Shown here: piece after piece, positions 1 through 8,844 of the stretch
Layout of the letters: the number at the start of each line of letters is the position of its first letter
How positions within the stretch are numbered: position 1 is the first letter of the stretch
Assembly: GCA_963921305.4 (NCBI GenBank)
Contig: CAWUEX030000002.1
Span: forward strand, 3,614,197-3,678,196
Reading direction: 5' to 3'
Source: CAWUEX02 sp963921305
Lineage (GTDB): Bacteria > Pseudomonadota > Alphaproteobacteria > Rhodospirillales > Rhodospirillaceae
DNA length: 64,000 nucleotides
The notes under the pieces: model-generated
The model's input: the letters and a program-made list of their open reading frames with translations, nothing else
Told to the model about the DNA's origin: nothing
The model's database searches: none
Made by a program: the position numbers and the translations under genes

Positions 1-871
1 CGAACAACGTTGCGTATTTGTCACCACCGCGGACGAAGCCGCCGGCGCCAAGACCAAGCGTAATGCCCTGGCCTTGACTGTACGGGTAGGCGACTTCGCA
101 GAACAACGGCACGCCGTGCAATTGCTCAAACATGCGTGGGTTGGATGCGCACCCTCCGCTGGTCAGCACGACAAACTTGCCGCGATAATCCATGCGTTCG
201 CCACTGTCGTTCTCCGTGACCACACCGCGTACCGCGCCGGTGTCATCCTGAACCAGATCGACCGCGCGGGTGCTGAGAAGGACCTCTAGCTGGCCGGACT
301 TCTGATGCTCCTCCAGCAAGGGAGCAAGGATGTCGCGGAACGCCTTCGCGCCGCGTTCATTCCACTGGTACCGGCGCGTTGTGAACGGCTCGTGACCGCC
401 CCCCACAACCGGGTGATTCTCGCGGACGGTGAATCCGCGATCCGCGTACCAGTTCAAGGTATCCGCAGCGTTGTCAACGACCAGGCGTGTCAAAAGCGGA
501 TCCGACGTGTTGCGGTTGATCCGCATGACATCGTCATAGTGGGCATCTGGAGAGTCTTCGATTCCTTGCTCTTTCTGCCACACGGTTCCCGCCGCCGCGA
601 CCTGTCCGGTCGACCGGTCCATGGTCCCGCCGAGGATCGGCGCAGCGTCGATAAGCAACACCCGCGCACCACGCTCGGAGGCAAAGTGAGCCAAGGGCAT
701 GCCGGCCGTGCCGCCGCCGATGACGATGATGTCCCATTCGGAACTTTGCGCTTTCGCCTGACGTATTGAGAACGGTTTTGCACTCATGGCAAGTGATGCT
801 GCCGACGCCGTCAGAAACGTGCGCTTGGACATTCTTGGATTGATGATCGAATTCTTAAATGAGCCCGTCAT
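1..871 (-). CDS. Exported FAD-dependent oxidoreductase (fumarate reductase / 3-ketosteroid dehydrogenase type), C-terminus off the edge
   Basis: An open frame runs without a stop from the ATG at 871 off the left edge, so only the N-terminal 290 residues are visible. Residues 14-42 form a leader (SKRTFLTASAASLAMS, then AKAQ) that looks like a signal peptide with a KR rather than RR pair. It is followed by a Rossmann dinucleotide motif, DIIVIGGGTAGMPLA, near residues 47-60, and an FAD-pyrophosphate region, ILGGTMDRSTGQ. This layout is known from the FAD_binding_2 family (fumarate reductase, 3-ketosteroid delta-1-dehydrogenase). The substrate cannot be read from this part. ATG at 832 is an alternative start. 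It is a separate unit from the nlpD gene on its right and may belong with the exported enzymes and TonB receptors elsewhere in the window. Confidence 0.85.
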   Translation of the reverse strand, partial: MTGSFKNSIINPRMSKRTFLTASAASLAMSAKPFSIRQAKAQSSEWDIIVIGGGTAGMPLAHFASERGARVLLIDAAPILGGTMDRSTGQVAAAGTVWQKEQGIEDSPDAHYDDVMRINRNTSDPLLTRLVVDNAADTLNWYADRGFTVRENHPVVGGGHEPFTTRRYQWNERGAKAFRDILAPLLEEHQKSGQLEVLLSTRAVDLVQDDTGAVRGVVTENDSGERMDYRGKFVVLTSGGCASNPRMFEQLHGVPLFCEVAYPYSQGQGITLGLGAGGFVRGGDKYATLF

Positions 872-966
872 GGCGCTCTCTCCCTCTCTATTTGAGGGCT
901 AGTTTGGCACCATTCGGGCAGCCTGTCAGGTGCCTTGGAACGCCCGGTTGGGCGGCGAACGAGACC

Positions 967-1902
967 TTAGCTTGTGCGGGAGTCGAGATATCGCAAGGGG
1001 TCCACGGCCCGCGTGCCGCGCCGCAATTCGAAGTGCAGCTGGGGCGAGCGGACATTGCCCGACTGACCGGCCCGCGAGATCACCTGACCGCGCTTGACCT
1101 CGTCGCCACGCTTGACCAGCAATTCTTTGTTGTGGGCGTAAGCAGTCATCCACCCGTCGGCATGCTTGATGAGCAGGAGATTGCCGAAACCTTGGAGTTC
1201 ATTGCCGGAATACGCGACCACGCCATTTTCCGCCGCACGTACTTCCGCGCCTTCACGCACCGCGATGTTGATACCGTCGTTATGCAATCCCTTACCTGCC
1301 GGCCCGAACTTGGAGACCAGCTCGCCGTCGACCGGCCAGACAAACCGGCTGCCGGATCGCGCCGGCGGCGCAGGTGGGGCGACGGGCGCGGACACTGTAT
1401 CTCGGGATGACGGCCGAGTTGACTGCGGCGTGGTTGACGGCGGCTGTTGGCGCGACGGTGCGCGGGCGACAGCGGTTGCGGTTGTGTAGGTGTCCGGCAC
1501 CATCAATTGCTGCCCAGGAAAGATCGTATAGGGCGACTGAATATTATTTTTCTGAGCCAGCGACCGCATGTCGACGCCGTAACGGCGGGAAATCGCATAG
1601 AGACTGTCGCCGCTCTGGACGACATGAACGACCGGTGGGTCGATCTTCAGCACTTGGCCAGGATAGAGAATATAAGGCGGCTCAAGTCCGTTCGCTTCAA
1701 TGAGCGCTTTCATCGGCACGTTGTAGCGGCGGGAGATCGTATACACGCTGTCGCCGCTCTGGACGGTGACCGCGCGGGGCGTGTCGGCGCCTGCCAGAAA
1801 CCCGCCACGATACCCGGGAGGTGGCTCCCACTTCGGCGCACACGCCGCGAGAACCAGCGCCGTGAAACAACAGACAAGCAATTTGGAAAGGCGAGTTTGC
1901 AT
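967..1902 (-). CDS. nlpD: NlpD-like lipoprotein: two LysM domains plus degenerate M23 (LytM) domain
   Basis: A 311-residue lipoprotein that probably activates periplasmic amidases during cell separation. The start is placed at the ATG giving MQTRLSKLLVCC, because this yields a lipoprotein signal with lipobox LAAC (Cys 21); an upstream in-frame start adds 20 residues that spoil the signal. LysM domains lie near residues 44-87 and 92-135 (both VQSGDSxYxISRRY), then a linker rich in Pro, Ser and Arg, then an M23 domain near 210-295. The metal-site residues are incomplete: the usual HxGID is HNDGIN, and the HxH of the last motif reads QLHFE. That is the pattern of non-catalytic LytM activators such as E. 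coli NlpD. It is the last gene of the serS-surE-pcm run, 75 bp after pcm, matching the classical surE-pcm-nlpD order. Confidence 0.9.
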   Translation of the reverse strand: MQTRLSKLLVCCFTALVLAACAPKWEPPPGYRGGFLAGADTPRAVTVQSGDSVYTISRRYNVPMKALIEANGLEPPYILYPGQVLKIDPPVVHVVQSGDSLYAISRRYGVDMRSLAQKNNIQSPYTIFPGQQLMVPDTYTTATAVARAPSRQQPPSTTPQSTRPSSRDTVSAPVAPPAPPARSGSRFVWPVDGELVSKFGPAGKGLHNDGINIAVREGAEVRAAENGVVAYSGNELQGFGNLLLIKHADGWMTAYAHNKELLVKRGDEVKRGQVISRAGQSGNVRSPQLHFELRRGTRAVDPLRYLDSRTS

Positions 1903-1977
1903 GCCGAAGAACGATACGGATGGATTTGCGTTTCCGCAATATTTAGGCGCTAACCGGGGCATTTCAAAGCTGACGCC

Positions 1978-2625
1978 CTACTCGCCCTCAGGCAACCCCT
2001 GGACCAAAGGTACAAAACGCACCGGAAACATTTGCTCAGAACTGATATTGCTCCCCGACTTGGTGACCCGCACCACCATCTGGTCGAGTTTGCCGGACTC
2101 CCCAACCGGCAGGACCATGATTCCACCCTCGTCGGACAATTGGGCGACAAGTTCCTGAGGAACAACCGGTGCGGCCGCCGTGACGAGGATGCGGTCGAAC
2201 GGCGCAAGCCGCGGCCAGCCCTTCCAGCCGTCGCCGGCCTGAGTGGTGATGTTGTGCAAGGCCATGTCAGCAAAACGATGCTCAGCCGTCTGCAGCAAGT
2301 CCTTGTGGCGTTCGATGGTGTACACCCGCCGGCACAGGCGCGAGAGAATTGCCGCTTGGTAGCCGGACCCAGTGCCGATCTCCAACACGGTGTGCCGGTC
2401 GGTTAGCTCAAGCGCCTGGGTCATCAAGCCAACCACTAAGGGCTGGCTGATGGTCTGGCCGCAGGAGATGGGTAAGGCCCGGTTTGCCCAGGCTTGGTCC
2501 AAGAAGGAGTCTTCGACGAACTTCTCCCGCGGAATGCGCTCCATCGCGGACAACACATTGGTGTTTGTCACCCCCGAGTTGCGGAGGTCCATGATCAATC
2601 TGATCCGGCGGGACTCTTGGCTCAC
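1978..2625 (-). CDS. pcm: Protein-L-isoaspartate O-methyltransferase
   Basis: A 215-residue enzyme that methylates L-isoaspartyl residues in damaged proteins using S-adenosylmethionine, starting their repair in the cytoplasm. The family signature QTISQP, which carries the hydroxyl residue of the active site, is at residues 57-62. The SAM-binding motif I, VLEIGTGSGYQAA, follows at about 80-92, and DRILVTAAAP marks the post-motif strand. The length is normal. It overlaps the end of surE by 4 bp (ATGA), so the two are translationally coupled. A second, degenerate homologue lies at 55849-56505; this copy is the one with intact motifs. Confidence 0.95.
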   Translation of the reverse strand: MSQESRRIRLIMDLRNSGVTNTNVLSAMERIPREKFVEDSFLDQAWANRALPISCGQTISQPLVVGLMTQALELTDRHTVLEIGTGSGYQAAILSRLCRRVYTIERHKDLLQTAEHRFADMALHNITTQAGDGWKGWPRLAPFDRILVTAAAPVVPQELVAQLSDEGGIMVLPVGESGKLDQMVVRVTKSGSNISSEQMFPVRFVPLVQGLPEGE

Positions 2626-3398
2626 TCGAGAACCTGCGACAGCGCGCTTAGAGTGTCATAGTCGGTAAGGTCGACGCACAAAGGTGTGACGGAAATGTAG
2701 CCCTGCGCCGCGATGTGGAGGTCGGACTTTTCGTCTTGGGTGTCACTCATGCGCGGCGCGCCGATCCACATGTAGGGGCGGCCCCGCGGGTCTTCCCTGA
2801 GAATAAGATCGTCCCCGATTTTGTGTTTACCCTGATGGGTGAGCCTGGTGCCTTTGACATCCGCCGGCGCTAAATCGGGAAAGTTTATGTTGATCAGGGT
2901 ATCTCGGCCCCAACTCGCCTTGCACACAGACTTAATCAGGTCTGGGGCAAAGGCCTCGGCCGTTGCCCAATCCGGTTCGCCATTCATCAATTGACTGAGT
3001 GCGATTGACGGGACCCCCTGGAGGGTGGCCTCCAAGGCCGCGGCAACGGTTCCAGAATAGTGAACGTCCTCGCCCAGATTGGCGCCCATGTTGATTCCGG
3101 AAAGCACCAAATCCGGCTGCGTATCTTCCATGATGTGCTGGACGGCGACGAGCACGCAATCCGTCGGCGTGCCGTCGATCATGTACCGCTTATCGCCAAG
3201 CTGAGTTGGTCTCAAAGGATGATGCAGCGTGAGGGAGTGCCCCGCCCCGCTCTGCTCATGCGCAGGCGCCACCACCCACACGTCATCCGACAGCGAACGG
3301 GCGATGCGTTCGAGAACGGCGAGCCCCGGAGCATGAATGCCGTCATCGTTGGACAACAGTATGCGGCACTTCGAGAGGTCATCCAGCGGTGTGAACAT
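2622..3398 (-). CDS. surE: 5'/3'-nucleotidase SurE
   Basis: A 258-residue survival protein, a metal-dependent nucleoside monophosphate phosphatase. The N-terminal metal site NDDGIHAPG is at residues 17-25, and the conserved LSGINMGANLGEDVHYSGTVAAALE block is about 100-125 residues in (motif LSGINMGANLG). The catalytic Asp pair and the Asn of SGIN are present. The start is ATG at 3398, 14 bp after serS, and the stop overlaps the pcm start. The serS-surE-pcm arrangement is typical of Alphaproteobacteria. Confidence 0.95.
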   Translation of the reverse strand: MFTPLDDLSKCRILLSNDDGIHAPGLAVLERIARSLSDDVWVVAPAHEQSGAGHSLTLHHPLRPTQLGDKRYMIDGTPTDCVLVAVQHIMEDTQPDLVLSGINMGANLGEDVHYSGTVAAALEATLQGVPSIALSQLMNGEPDWATAEAFAPDLIKSVCKASWGRDTLININFPDLAPADVKGTRLTHQGKHKIGDDLILREDPRGRPYMWIGAPRMSDTQDEKSDLHIAAQGYISVTPLCVDLTDYDTLSALSQVLE

Positions 3399-3412
3399 AC
3401 GGATCGCGCGGA

Positions 3413-4696
3413 TTACTGAGCCGGCGGACGCAGCGCGTCGAGGCCGCCCATATACGGCTTGAGGGCCTCCGGCACAGCGACCGACCCATCCGCTTGCTGA
3501 TAGTTTTCAAGCACGGCGACCAAGGTCCGCCCGACCGCGAGACCCGATCCGTTCAAGGTGTGCACGGGCGTGGTGCCCTTACCGCCTTCTTCCGGCTTGT
3601 AGCGCGCGTTCATACGCAGCGCCTGGAAGTCACGGCAGTTGGAACAACTGGAAATCTCGCGGTAGCGGTCCTGTCCGGGCAGCCACACCTCCAGGTCGTA
3701 GGTGCGTGTGGCGCTGAAGCCCATGTCGCCCGCGGACAGCGCCATGACCCGGTACGGTATTTCTAATTTCTTGAGGATACCCTCGGCGCAGGCGGTCATG
3801 CGCTCAAGTTCCTCTGCCGATTGATCCGGTTCAACGATCGACACCATTTCGACTTTGTCGAACTGATGCTGGCGGATCATGCCGCGGGTGTCCTTGCCCG
3901 CCGCTCCGGCCTCGCGGCGGAAGCAGGGCGTAAAGGCGGTAAACCGCAGCGGCAATTCGGCAGCTGTGAGAATTTTGTCCGCCACCAAATTGGTCAGCGA
4001 CACCTCAGCCGTGGGGATCAGCCACAGATCGTCCTGGGTGCGGTATTGATCCTCGGCGAATTTCGGCAACTGGCCGGTGCCGAGCAACGCGTTATCCTTG
4101 ACCAGGAGAGGCGGCATCACTTCCGTATAGCCATTCTCCTGAGTGTGGGTGTCGAGCATAAGCTGGGCGATGGCTCGGCTCATTCGGGCCAAAGGACCGG
4201 ATAGCACGGCGAAACGCGCGCCGGACATCCCGGCGGCGGTTTCAAAGTCGATCCCCGCGAGGTGTTCGCCCAAATCAACGTGATCGCGCACTTTGAAATC
4301 GTAGGTCTTGGGCTCACCAATGCGGCGCAGCTCGACATTGTCGTCCTCGGTTAAGCCGTCGGGCACTTCGTTATGGGGGAGGTTAGGAAGTCCCAGCAGC
4401 AGCGCGCGCACCTCATCGCCCACCTGGCGCTGCTGATCCTCAAGCGCGGCCATATCGTCTTTCATGGCCGACACCCGGGCCATCAGATCGGTGGCATCAC
4501 CGCCCTCTTTCTTGACCTGGCCGATTTTCTTCGAGGTCTCATTGCGCTCGGCTTGCATCGCCTGGAGCTTGGTGACGATTTCGCGGTTGCGCGCATCCAG
4601 CTCCAGCACGGCGGCGGACTGAGCCTCCAAACCCCGCCGGGCCAAGCCGGCGTCGAAGGCGTCCGGGTTGTCTCGAATCCACTTGAGGTCGTGCAT
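3413..4696 (-). CDS. serS: Seryl-tRNA synthetase
   Basis: A class II synthetase that charges tRNA-Ser and tRNA-Sec. The start is set at the ATG giving MHDLKWIRDNPDAFDAGL, the canonical SerRS N-terminus, rather than the in-frame ATG 27 bp upstream; the protein is then 427 residues, normal for the family. The N-terminal 110 residues form the tRNA-binding coiled coil. Motif 2 is visible as FRREAGAAGKDTRGMIRQHQ and motif 3 as LNGSGLAVGRTLVAVLENYQ. It sits between tatC (90-bp gap) and surE (14-bp gap) in the same transcription direction. Confidence 0.97.
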   Translation of the reverse strand: MHDLKWIRDNPDAFDAGLARRGLEAQSAAVLELDARNREIVTKLQAMQAERNETSKKIGQVKKEGGDATDLMARVSAMKDDMAALEDQQRQVGDEVRALLLGLPNLPHNEVPDGLTEDDNVELRRIGEPKTYDFKVRDHVDLGEHLAGIDFETAAGMSGARFAVLSGPLARMSRAIAQLMLDTHTQENGYTEVMPPLLVKDNALLGTGQLPKFAEDQYRTQDDLWLIPTAEVSLTNLVADKILTAAELPLRFTAFTPCFRREAGAAGKDTRGMIRQHQFDKVEMVSIVEPDQSAEELERMTACAEGILKKLEIPYRVMALSAGDMGFSATRTYDLEVWLPGQDRYREISSCSNCRDFQALRMNARYKPEEGGKGTTPVHTLNGSGLAVGRTLVAVLENYQQADGSVAVPEALKPYMGGLDALRPPAQ

Positions 4697-4786
4697 GGCG
4701 TGGTAAACCGCATCAAAAGGCAAAGATGCAGCGGGTTATACGGAACGGAGGGGCAAGCGTCCACCGGCTAGAGCGGACTCCTGGCC

Positions 4787-5608
4787 TTAGGCCTCGTTGA
4801 AATCGGTGTCCTCGAAGCCGTCGTCCTCGGCGTCCACCGCCCAGGCTTCCTCGCGTTTGCGCTCGACAATGCGGCAGGCGTAGATGCTCAACTCGTAAAG
4901 AAGCATCATCGGAATGGCCAACCCGATCTGACTGATCACATCCGGCGGCGTGACGATGGCGGCAAACACAAACACCCCGACAATGGCGTACTTGCGCTTC
5001 TCAACCAGGCCATCGGCCGAGACGATGCCGACCCGGGCCAGAAGAACGAGCAGCACGGGCAGTTGGAAACTGATACCGAAGGCCAGGATCAACTTCATTA
5101 CCAGGCTCAGGTATTCCCCAACTCTTGCCTCCAGTTCGATCGGCAGGATGCCCTCGTCGGCTCCGGTTTGAAACCCGAGCAGGAAGCGCCACGCCATCGG
5201 CATGATGAAGTAATAGACAAACGACGCGCCTGCCGTGAACAGGACAGGGCTGGCGATGAGGAACGGCGCGAGGGCGCTTTTTTCATGCTTGTATAGGCCG
5301 GGTGCAATGAACATCCAGAGCTGGGTGGCGAAGATCGGGAAGCTGATGCAAACCGCGGCGAAGAACGCCACCATAATGTGGGTGAAGAACGCCTCGGTCA
5401 GCGCCGTGTAGATCATGCGGTTGGTGCCGCCGACCTCTTCCATGACCTGAGCCAAGGGCGCCACGAGGAAATTGTAGATCGGCTGCGCGAGATAAAAACA
5501 TGCGAAAAACGCGACCAGAAACGCCAGAATGGACCAGATCAAACGCGACCGCAGCTCGATCAGATGATCGAGCAGCGGCATGGTATGGGAGTCGGGATTC
5601 TCCGCCAT
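4787..5608 (-). CDS. tatC: Twin-arginine translocase subunit TatC
   Basis: A 273-residue polytopic membrane protein and receptor of the Tat pathway, which exports folded, often cofactor-bearing proteins. It has the family N-terminus MPLLDHLIELRSRLIWSI, the periplasmic loop with APLAQVMEE, and six hydrophobic segments, and ends in an acidic tail. It begins only 5 bp after the tatB stop. Several proteins in this window carry twin-arginine-like leaders (19409, 22370 and 23339 starts) and are candidate cargo. Confidence 0.97.
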   Translation of the reverse strand: MAENPDSHTMPLLDHLIELRSRLIWSILAFLVAFFACFYLAQPIYNFLVAPLAQVMEEVGGTNRMIYTALTEAFFTHIMVAFFAAVCISFPIFATQLWMFIAPGLYKHEKSALAPFLIASPVLFTAGASFVYYFIMPMAWRFLLGFQTGADEGILPIELEARVGEYLSLVMKLILAFGISFQLPVLLVLLARVGIVSADGLVEKRKYAIVGVFVFAAIVTPPDVISQIGLAIPMMLLYELSIYACRIVERKREEAWAVDAEDDGFEDTDFNEA

Positions 5609-5613
5609 TTATA

Positions 5614-6099
5614 CTAGCTGGTGCTGGCCGCCGCCGCAGCATCGCGTTTTTCGGCGGAAGCCGCGTTCGCGACGGGCTCAGGTTTAGACGCATCGGGTAT
5701 GGCAGGTTTTGCGGCATCCTCGGCGACGGGCTTCGGTTTCGGTGCTGCACTTGCCGTCGGGCTGTGGCCGGCGGAGGACTTGATGTCGGCGACCTGACCG
5801 CGCGCGTCTGAAATCGTCTCATTCAGTTCGCGGGTGAATTCCCCGGTCGGGTCGACGGTCTGGCTGATCGCCGTGCCAATGTCTTTGTTCTTGATTGAGG
5901 TGACGGTACGCCGAACTTCATCCAACTCGGCTTCGCGCACAAGATCATCCATATGGCCTTGGAACTCGGAGGCCAGCCGCCGTGCTTTCTTCATGAAGCG
6001 CGCAAGTTGACGCATGGCATGGGGCAGCTCTTTCGGCCCGAGGACGAGAATAATCGCCAGGCCGATAATCGAAAACTCCCACCAGCTCATGCCGAACAT
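5614..6099 (-). CDS. tatB: Sec-independent translocase subunit TatB
   Basis: A 161-residue protein of the Tat receptor complex. The N-terminus MFGMSWWEFSIIGLAIILVL forms the single transmembrane helix, then the GPKELP hinge and an amphipathic helix (MRQLARFMKKARRLASEFQG). The C-terminal half is a low-complexity Ala/Pro/Lys/Glu tail, usual for the subunit. It lies between tatA (52-bp gap) and tatC (5-bp gap). Confidence 0.95.
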   Translation of the reverse strand: MFGMSWWEFSIIGLAIILVLGPKELPHAMRQLARFMKKARRLASEFQGHMDDLVREAELDEVRRTVTSIKNKDIGTAISQTVDPTGEFTRELNETISDARGQVADIKSSAGHSPTASAAPKPKPVAEDAAKPAIPDASKPEPVANAASAEKRDAAAAASTS

Positions 6100-6151
6100 G
6101 GCGCACGTGCCTCAAAGCTTGAGAAAGAACAGCCGGTTTCCCGGGCCGGAG

Positions 6152-6385
6152 TTAGGCGCGGGAGGACGCTTCGTCCTTGTCCTTCGCCATCGCGGTGTCT
6201 TCACCTTTTTCTTCGTCGATGGCCTTGGACTCCGCCGTCGCGTCGTCATCATCTTTGAGGCCCGACTTGAAGGCTTTGACGCCCTTAGCGACATCGCCCA
6301 TGAGAGCCGGAATTTTGCCCTTGCCGAAAAGCAGCAGGACAACCAACAGAACAACGATCCAGTGCCAGATGCTAAAGGAGCCCAT
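6152..6385 (-). CDS. tatA: Sec-independent translocase subunit TatA
   Basis: A 77-residue pore-forming subunit of the Tat system. The short transmembrane helix IWHWIVVLLVVLLLF is followed by the hinge GKGKIPALMGDVAKGVKAFK, the diagnostic FG-K-P motif and amphipathic helix, and a charged Asp/Lys/Glu tail. The gene order tatA-tatB-tatC is intact. A 153-bp gap separates it from scpB, room enough for a promoter of its own. Confidence 0.95.
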   Translation of the reverse strand: MGSFSIWHWIVVLLVVLLLFGKGKIPALMGDVAKGVKAFKSGLKDDDDATAESKAIDEEKGEDTAMAKDKDEASSRA

Positions 6386-6538
6386 GTTATTGATTCTCCG
6401 TCATATTTTGTGCGTTTGCTGCAGATATCATCGCAGAATTAACGATTTGCCGCAATGGCAGCCAAACCAACCGAAATTCCTGGGAAGTAACTAGGTCTGA
6501 AATCTGGCGAGCGCAAGCAAAAGCGCGCCACACAGCGG

Positions 6539-7342
6539 TTATTCGGTCTTGCCGTCTTCCGGCTCAAAAGCGGCCTCGTCTTGGGCAGCGGGCTGTTCCG
6601 CGCTGGTTTCGTCGCCGGTATCTGCGGCTCCATCGGCAGCGAGATCATCACCGTCGCTCAGCGGCTCCAGAGCCTCGTCTGACTCCTCGGTATCGAACAG
6701 CAGGGTGTCACCTTCCTTGGCGCGGGCATTATACGCCGCCAGTCCGTGGCGGGAGTCGAGCAGACCCGCCGCCTTAAGTTCGTCGATGCCCGGCAAGTCG
6801 GACAGGGCTTCGAGGCCGAAGTGGTCCAGGAAATTATCGGAGGTACCCCAGGTCACGGGCCGGCCAGGCGTCTGCCGCCGGCCCTTGGGTTTAATCCAGC
6901 CTTCTTCGAGCAATAGGTCGAGCGTGCCCTTGCTGATGACGACCCCCCTGATCTCTTCGATCTCAGCCCGGGTCACCGGCTGGTGATAGGCAATGATCGC
7001 CAGAGTTTCCGTCGCCGCGCGGGACAGTTTACGCGGCACGATTTTTTCGAGCTTGAGACGATCGCCTAGATCCGGCGCGGTGCGGAAGAACCAGCGATTG
7101 TTGGTGCGGGTGAGCTCCACACCCCGGCCTTCGTACAGCGCCTTGAGCCGGTCCAGGATGCCAGGGATGTCGGCCCCCTCACCCAGCCTTTCGGCCATCG
7201 CTTTCTCTGAGACAGCGCTGCCTGATGCTAAGACCAGCGCCTCGACCAGGCGCATGTCCTCGTCGAAGTTGCGCTCCGGTTCCTCTGGGGTCTCGGGGAC
7301 AAGTTCTACAACGTTGTCGCTCGCGGCGTCGGAAACAGTCAT
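6539..7342 (-). CDS. scpB: Segregation and condensation protein B
   Basis: A 267-residue partner of ScpA in the SMC condensin complex. Two winged-helix domains occupy about residues 25-190, with the family motif ATETLAIIAYHQPVTRAEIE and GRPVTWGTSDNFLDHFGL. The C-terminal 80 residues are an acidic, low-complexity extension (rich in Asp, Glu and Ala), common in alphaproteobacterial ScpB. The start overlaps the scpA stop by 4 bp. Confidence 0.93.
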   Translation of the reverse strand: MTVSDAASDNVVELVPETPEEPERNFDEDMRLVEALVLASGSAVSEKAMAERLGEGADIPGILDRLKALYEGRGVELTRTNNRWFFRTAPDLGDRLKLEKIVPRKLSRAATETLAIIAYHQPVTRAEIEEIRGVVISKGTLDLLLEEGWIKPKGRRQTPGRPVTWGTSDNFLDHFGLEALSDLPGIDELKAAGLLDSRHGLAAYNARAKEGDTLLFDTEESDEALEPLSDGDDLAADGAADTGDETSAEQPAAQDEAAFEPEDGKTE

Positions 7343-8148
7343 GAGGGCTCCACGGGCTCCGGCCGGTTGGCCGGTTTAAGATAGATGGGCGAAAACGGGC
7401 CACCGTCCTGACGGATATCCGCCTTACCCTGGCGCACCAGTTCCAACGCGGCCAACAGGGTCGTGCTGAGCGCGGAACGGCGCTTGAACGGCGGCAAGTC
7501 GCCCTGCGGCAGGAACGACATCAGAACCGTCCAGTCAGGAACATTCGGCAGGACAGACCGCAGCCGGTCGATGGCTTCATCGATGGAGTACAAGTCGATG
7601 GGTTCGATTTCAAGAGACGTCGGCGCCCCTTCTTGACGGGCGCGGCCATAGGCGCGCAGCAGGTCGTACAGGGAAATGTCGTAGACGGAGGTGTAAGTAA
7701 CTGGCAGGCCTTCCGGATCGCCACGGGTGAAGAAGGCCTGACCTTTGCGCGGCAGTTCCATGAGCTTTTTGCCAGCGTCCTGCATGGCTTGAAGCCGCAG
7801 CAACTGCCATTTCAGCGCATCGGCCATCTCGGCTGCGCTGGGCTCTTCTTCTTCCTCCCGCGGCAGCAGCAGTTTCGATTTCAGGTAGGCCAGCCACGCC
7901 GCCATGACCAGATAGTCGGCAGCGAGCTCCAGGTAGTGCTGACGCGCCGCTTCGACAAACAGCAGGTATTGCTCGGCCAACTCCAGGATGGAGATGTGGA
8001 TCAGGTCGACCTTCTGATCCCGGGCTAGGGTTAACAGGACATCGATGGGCCCCTCAAACCCGGCCAGATTGAGCACCAGGTCCGATGGACCGGGCTCGCC
8101 GCGGGCAATCTCCGGCTGATCCTCTTCAAATGGGGGACGTTCGTCCAT
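7339..8148 (-). CDS. scpA: Segregation and condensation protein A (kleisin)
   Basis: A 269-residue kleisin that bridges the SMC heads. It has the typical opening FEGPIDVLLTLARDQKVDLIHISI, the LAADYLVMAAWLAYLKSKLLLP segment, and a C-terminal winged helix ending near residue 255. It overlaps scpB by 4 bp and follows the M50 protease by 16 bp. The nagZ-scpA-scpB-tat order is recurrent in Alphaproteobacteria, which supports the call. Confidence 0.95.
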   Translation of the reverse strand: MDERPPFEEDQPEIARGEPGPSDLVLNLAGFEGPIDVLLTLARDQKVDLIHISILELAEQYLLFVEAARQHYLELAADYLVMAAWLAYLKSKLLLPREEEEEPSAAEMADALKWQLLRLQAMQDAGKKLMELPRKGQAFFTRGDPEGLPVTYTSVYDISLYDLLRAYGRARQEGAPTSLEIEPIDLYSIDEAIDRLRSVLPNVPDWTVLMSFLPQGDLPPFKRRSALSTTLLAALELVRQGKADIRQDGGPFSPIYLKPANRPEPVEPS

Positions 8149-8164
8149 GACCTCGGCGCGTTCC

Positions 8165-8836
8165 TTAAATCAATCCGGCGATAACCACGATGCCACTGAT
8201 CACGGCTTCGACAATGGGCAGGACAACCCACGAGAAAGGCTGAATCGGCACTCCCACAACGGAGCCAAGAAACGGCAGGAGGAATAGAGCCCCGATCAGG
8301 ATCAACATGCCGTATTTTTCCAGCCGGGCCAAGCGCATAGCCGGGCCGGGCGGCAATAAGCCGACGGCGATCCGGCCACCGTCCAGAGGAGGTAAAGGAA
8401 TAAGATTAAAAACGAACAGTATCACATTCAAAAATAAGCTGTTTCTTAGGGTGTCGAAGGTCCAGGAGGCGGCCTCGTTGGGCAGGTATGGCAGAACGTG
8501 GATCAGGCGGGCAGAGACAAGCGCCAGAAACAGGTTTACCGCAGGTCCGGCGGCGGCGACCCACACCATATCCCGCTTTGGGCTGCGCAGGCGGTTGAAA
8601 TTGACCGGCACGGGCTTGGCCCAGCCAAAGACGAAGGGCGCCCGGGTCAGGATCAGCAGCGCCGGCAGGACAACCGTTCCCATGGGATCGACGTGACGGA
8701 ACGGGTTAAGCGACACCCGCCCCTGCTCTTTGGCGGTTGGGTCACCGAAATACATCGCGGCGTAGCCATGGGCGGCCTCGTGCAGCGTGATGGCCAGGAG
8801 CGCGGGAATGATCCAGGTGGAGGCGGTGTAAAGCAT
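8165..8836 (-). CDS. Site-2-protease-family (M50) membrane metalloprotease
   Basis: A 223-residue integral-membrane zinc protease of the compact S2P group without a PDZ domain. The zinc motif HEAAH is at residues 19-23 in the first membrane helix, and the third ligand motif NLIPLPPLDGGRI lies about residue 150. SLNPFRHVDPMGT is also typical. Family members cleave within membranes. The substrate of this short form is not known. It is sandwiched between nagZ (8-bp gap) and scpA (16-bp gap), a conserved position in Alphaproteobacteria. Confidence 0.9.
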   Translation of the reverse strand: MLYTASTWIIPALLAITLHEAAHGYAAMYFGDPTAKEQGRVSLNPFRHVDPMGTVVLPALLILTRAPFVFGWAKPVPVNFNRLRSPKRDMVWVAAAGPAVNLFLALVSARLIHVLPYLPNEAASWTFDTLRNSLFLNVILFVFNLIPLPPLDGGRIAVGLLPPGPAMRLARLEKYGMLILIGALFLLPFLGSVVGVPIQPFSWVVLPIVEAVISGIVVIAGLI

Positions 8837-8844
8837 GACGTGGG

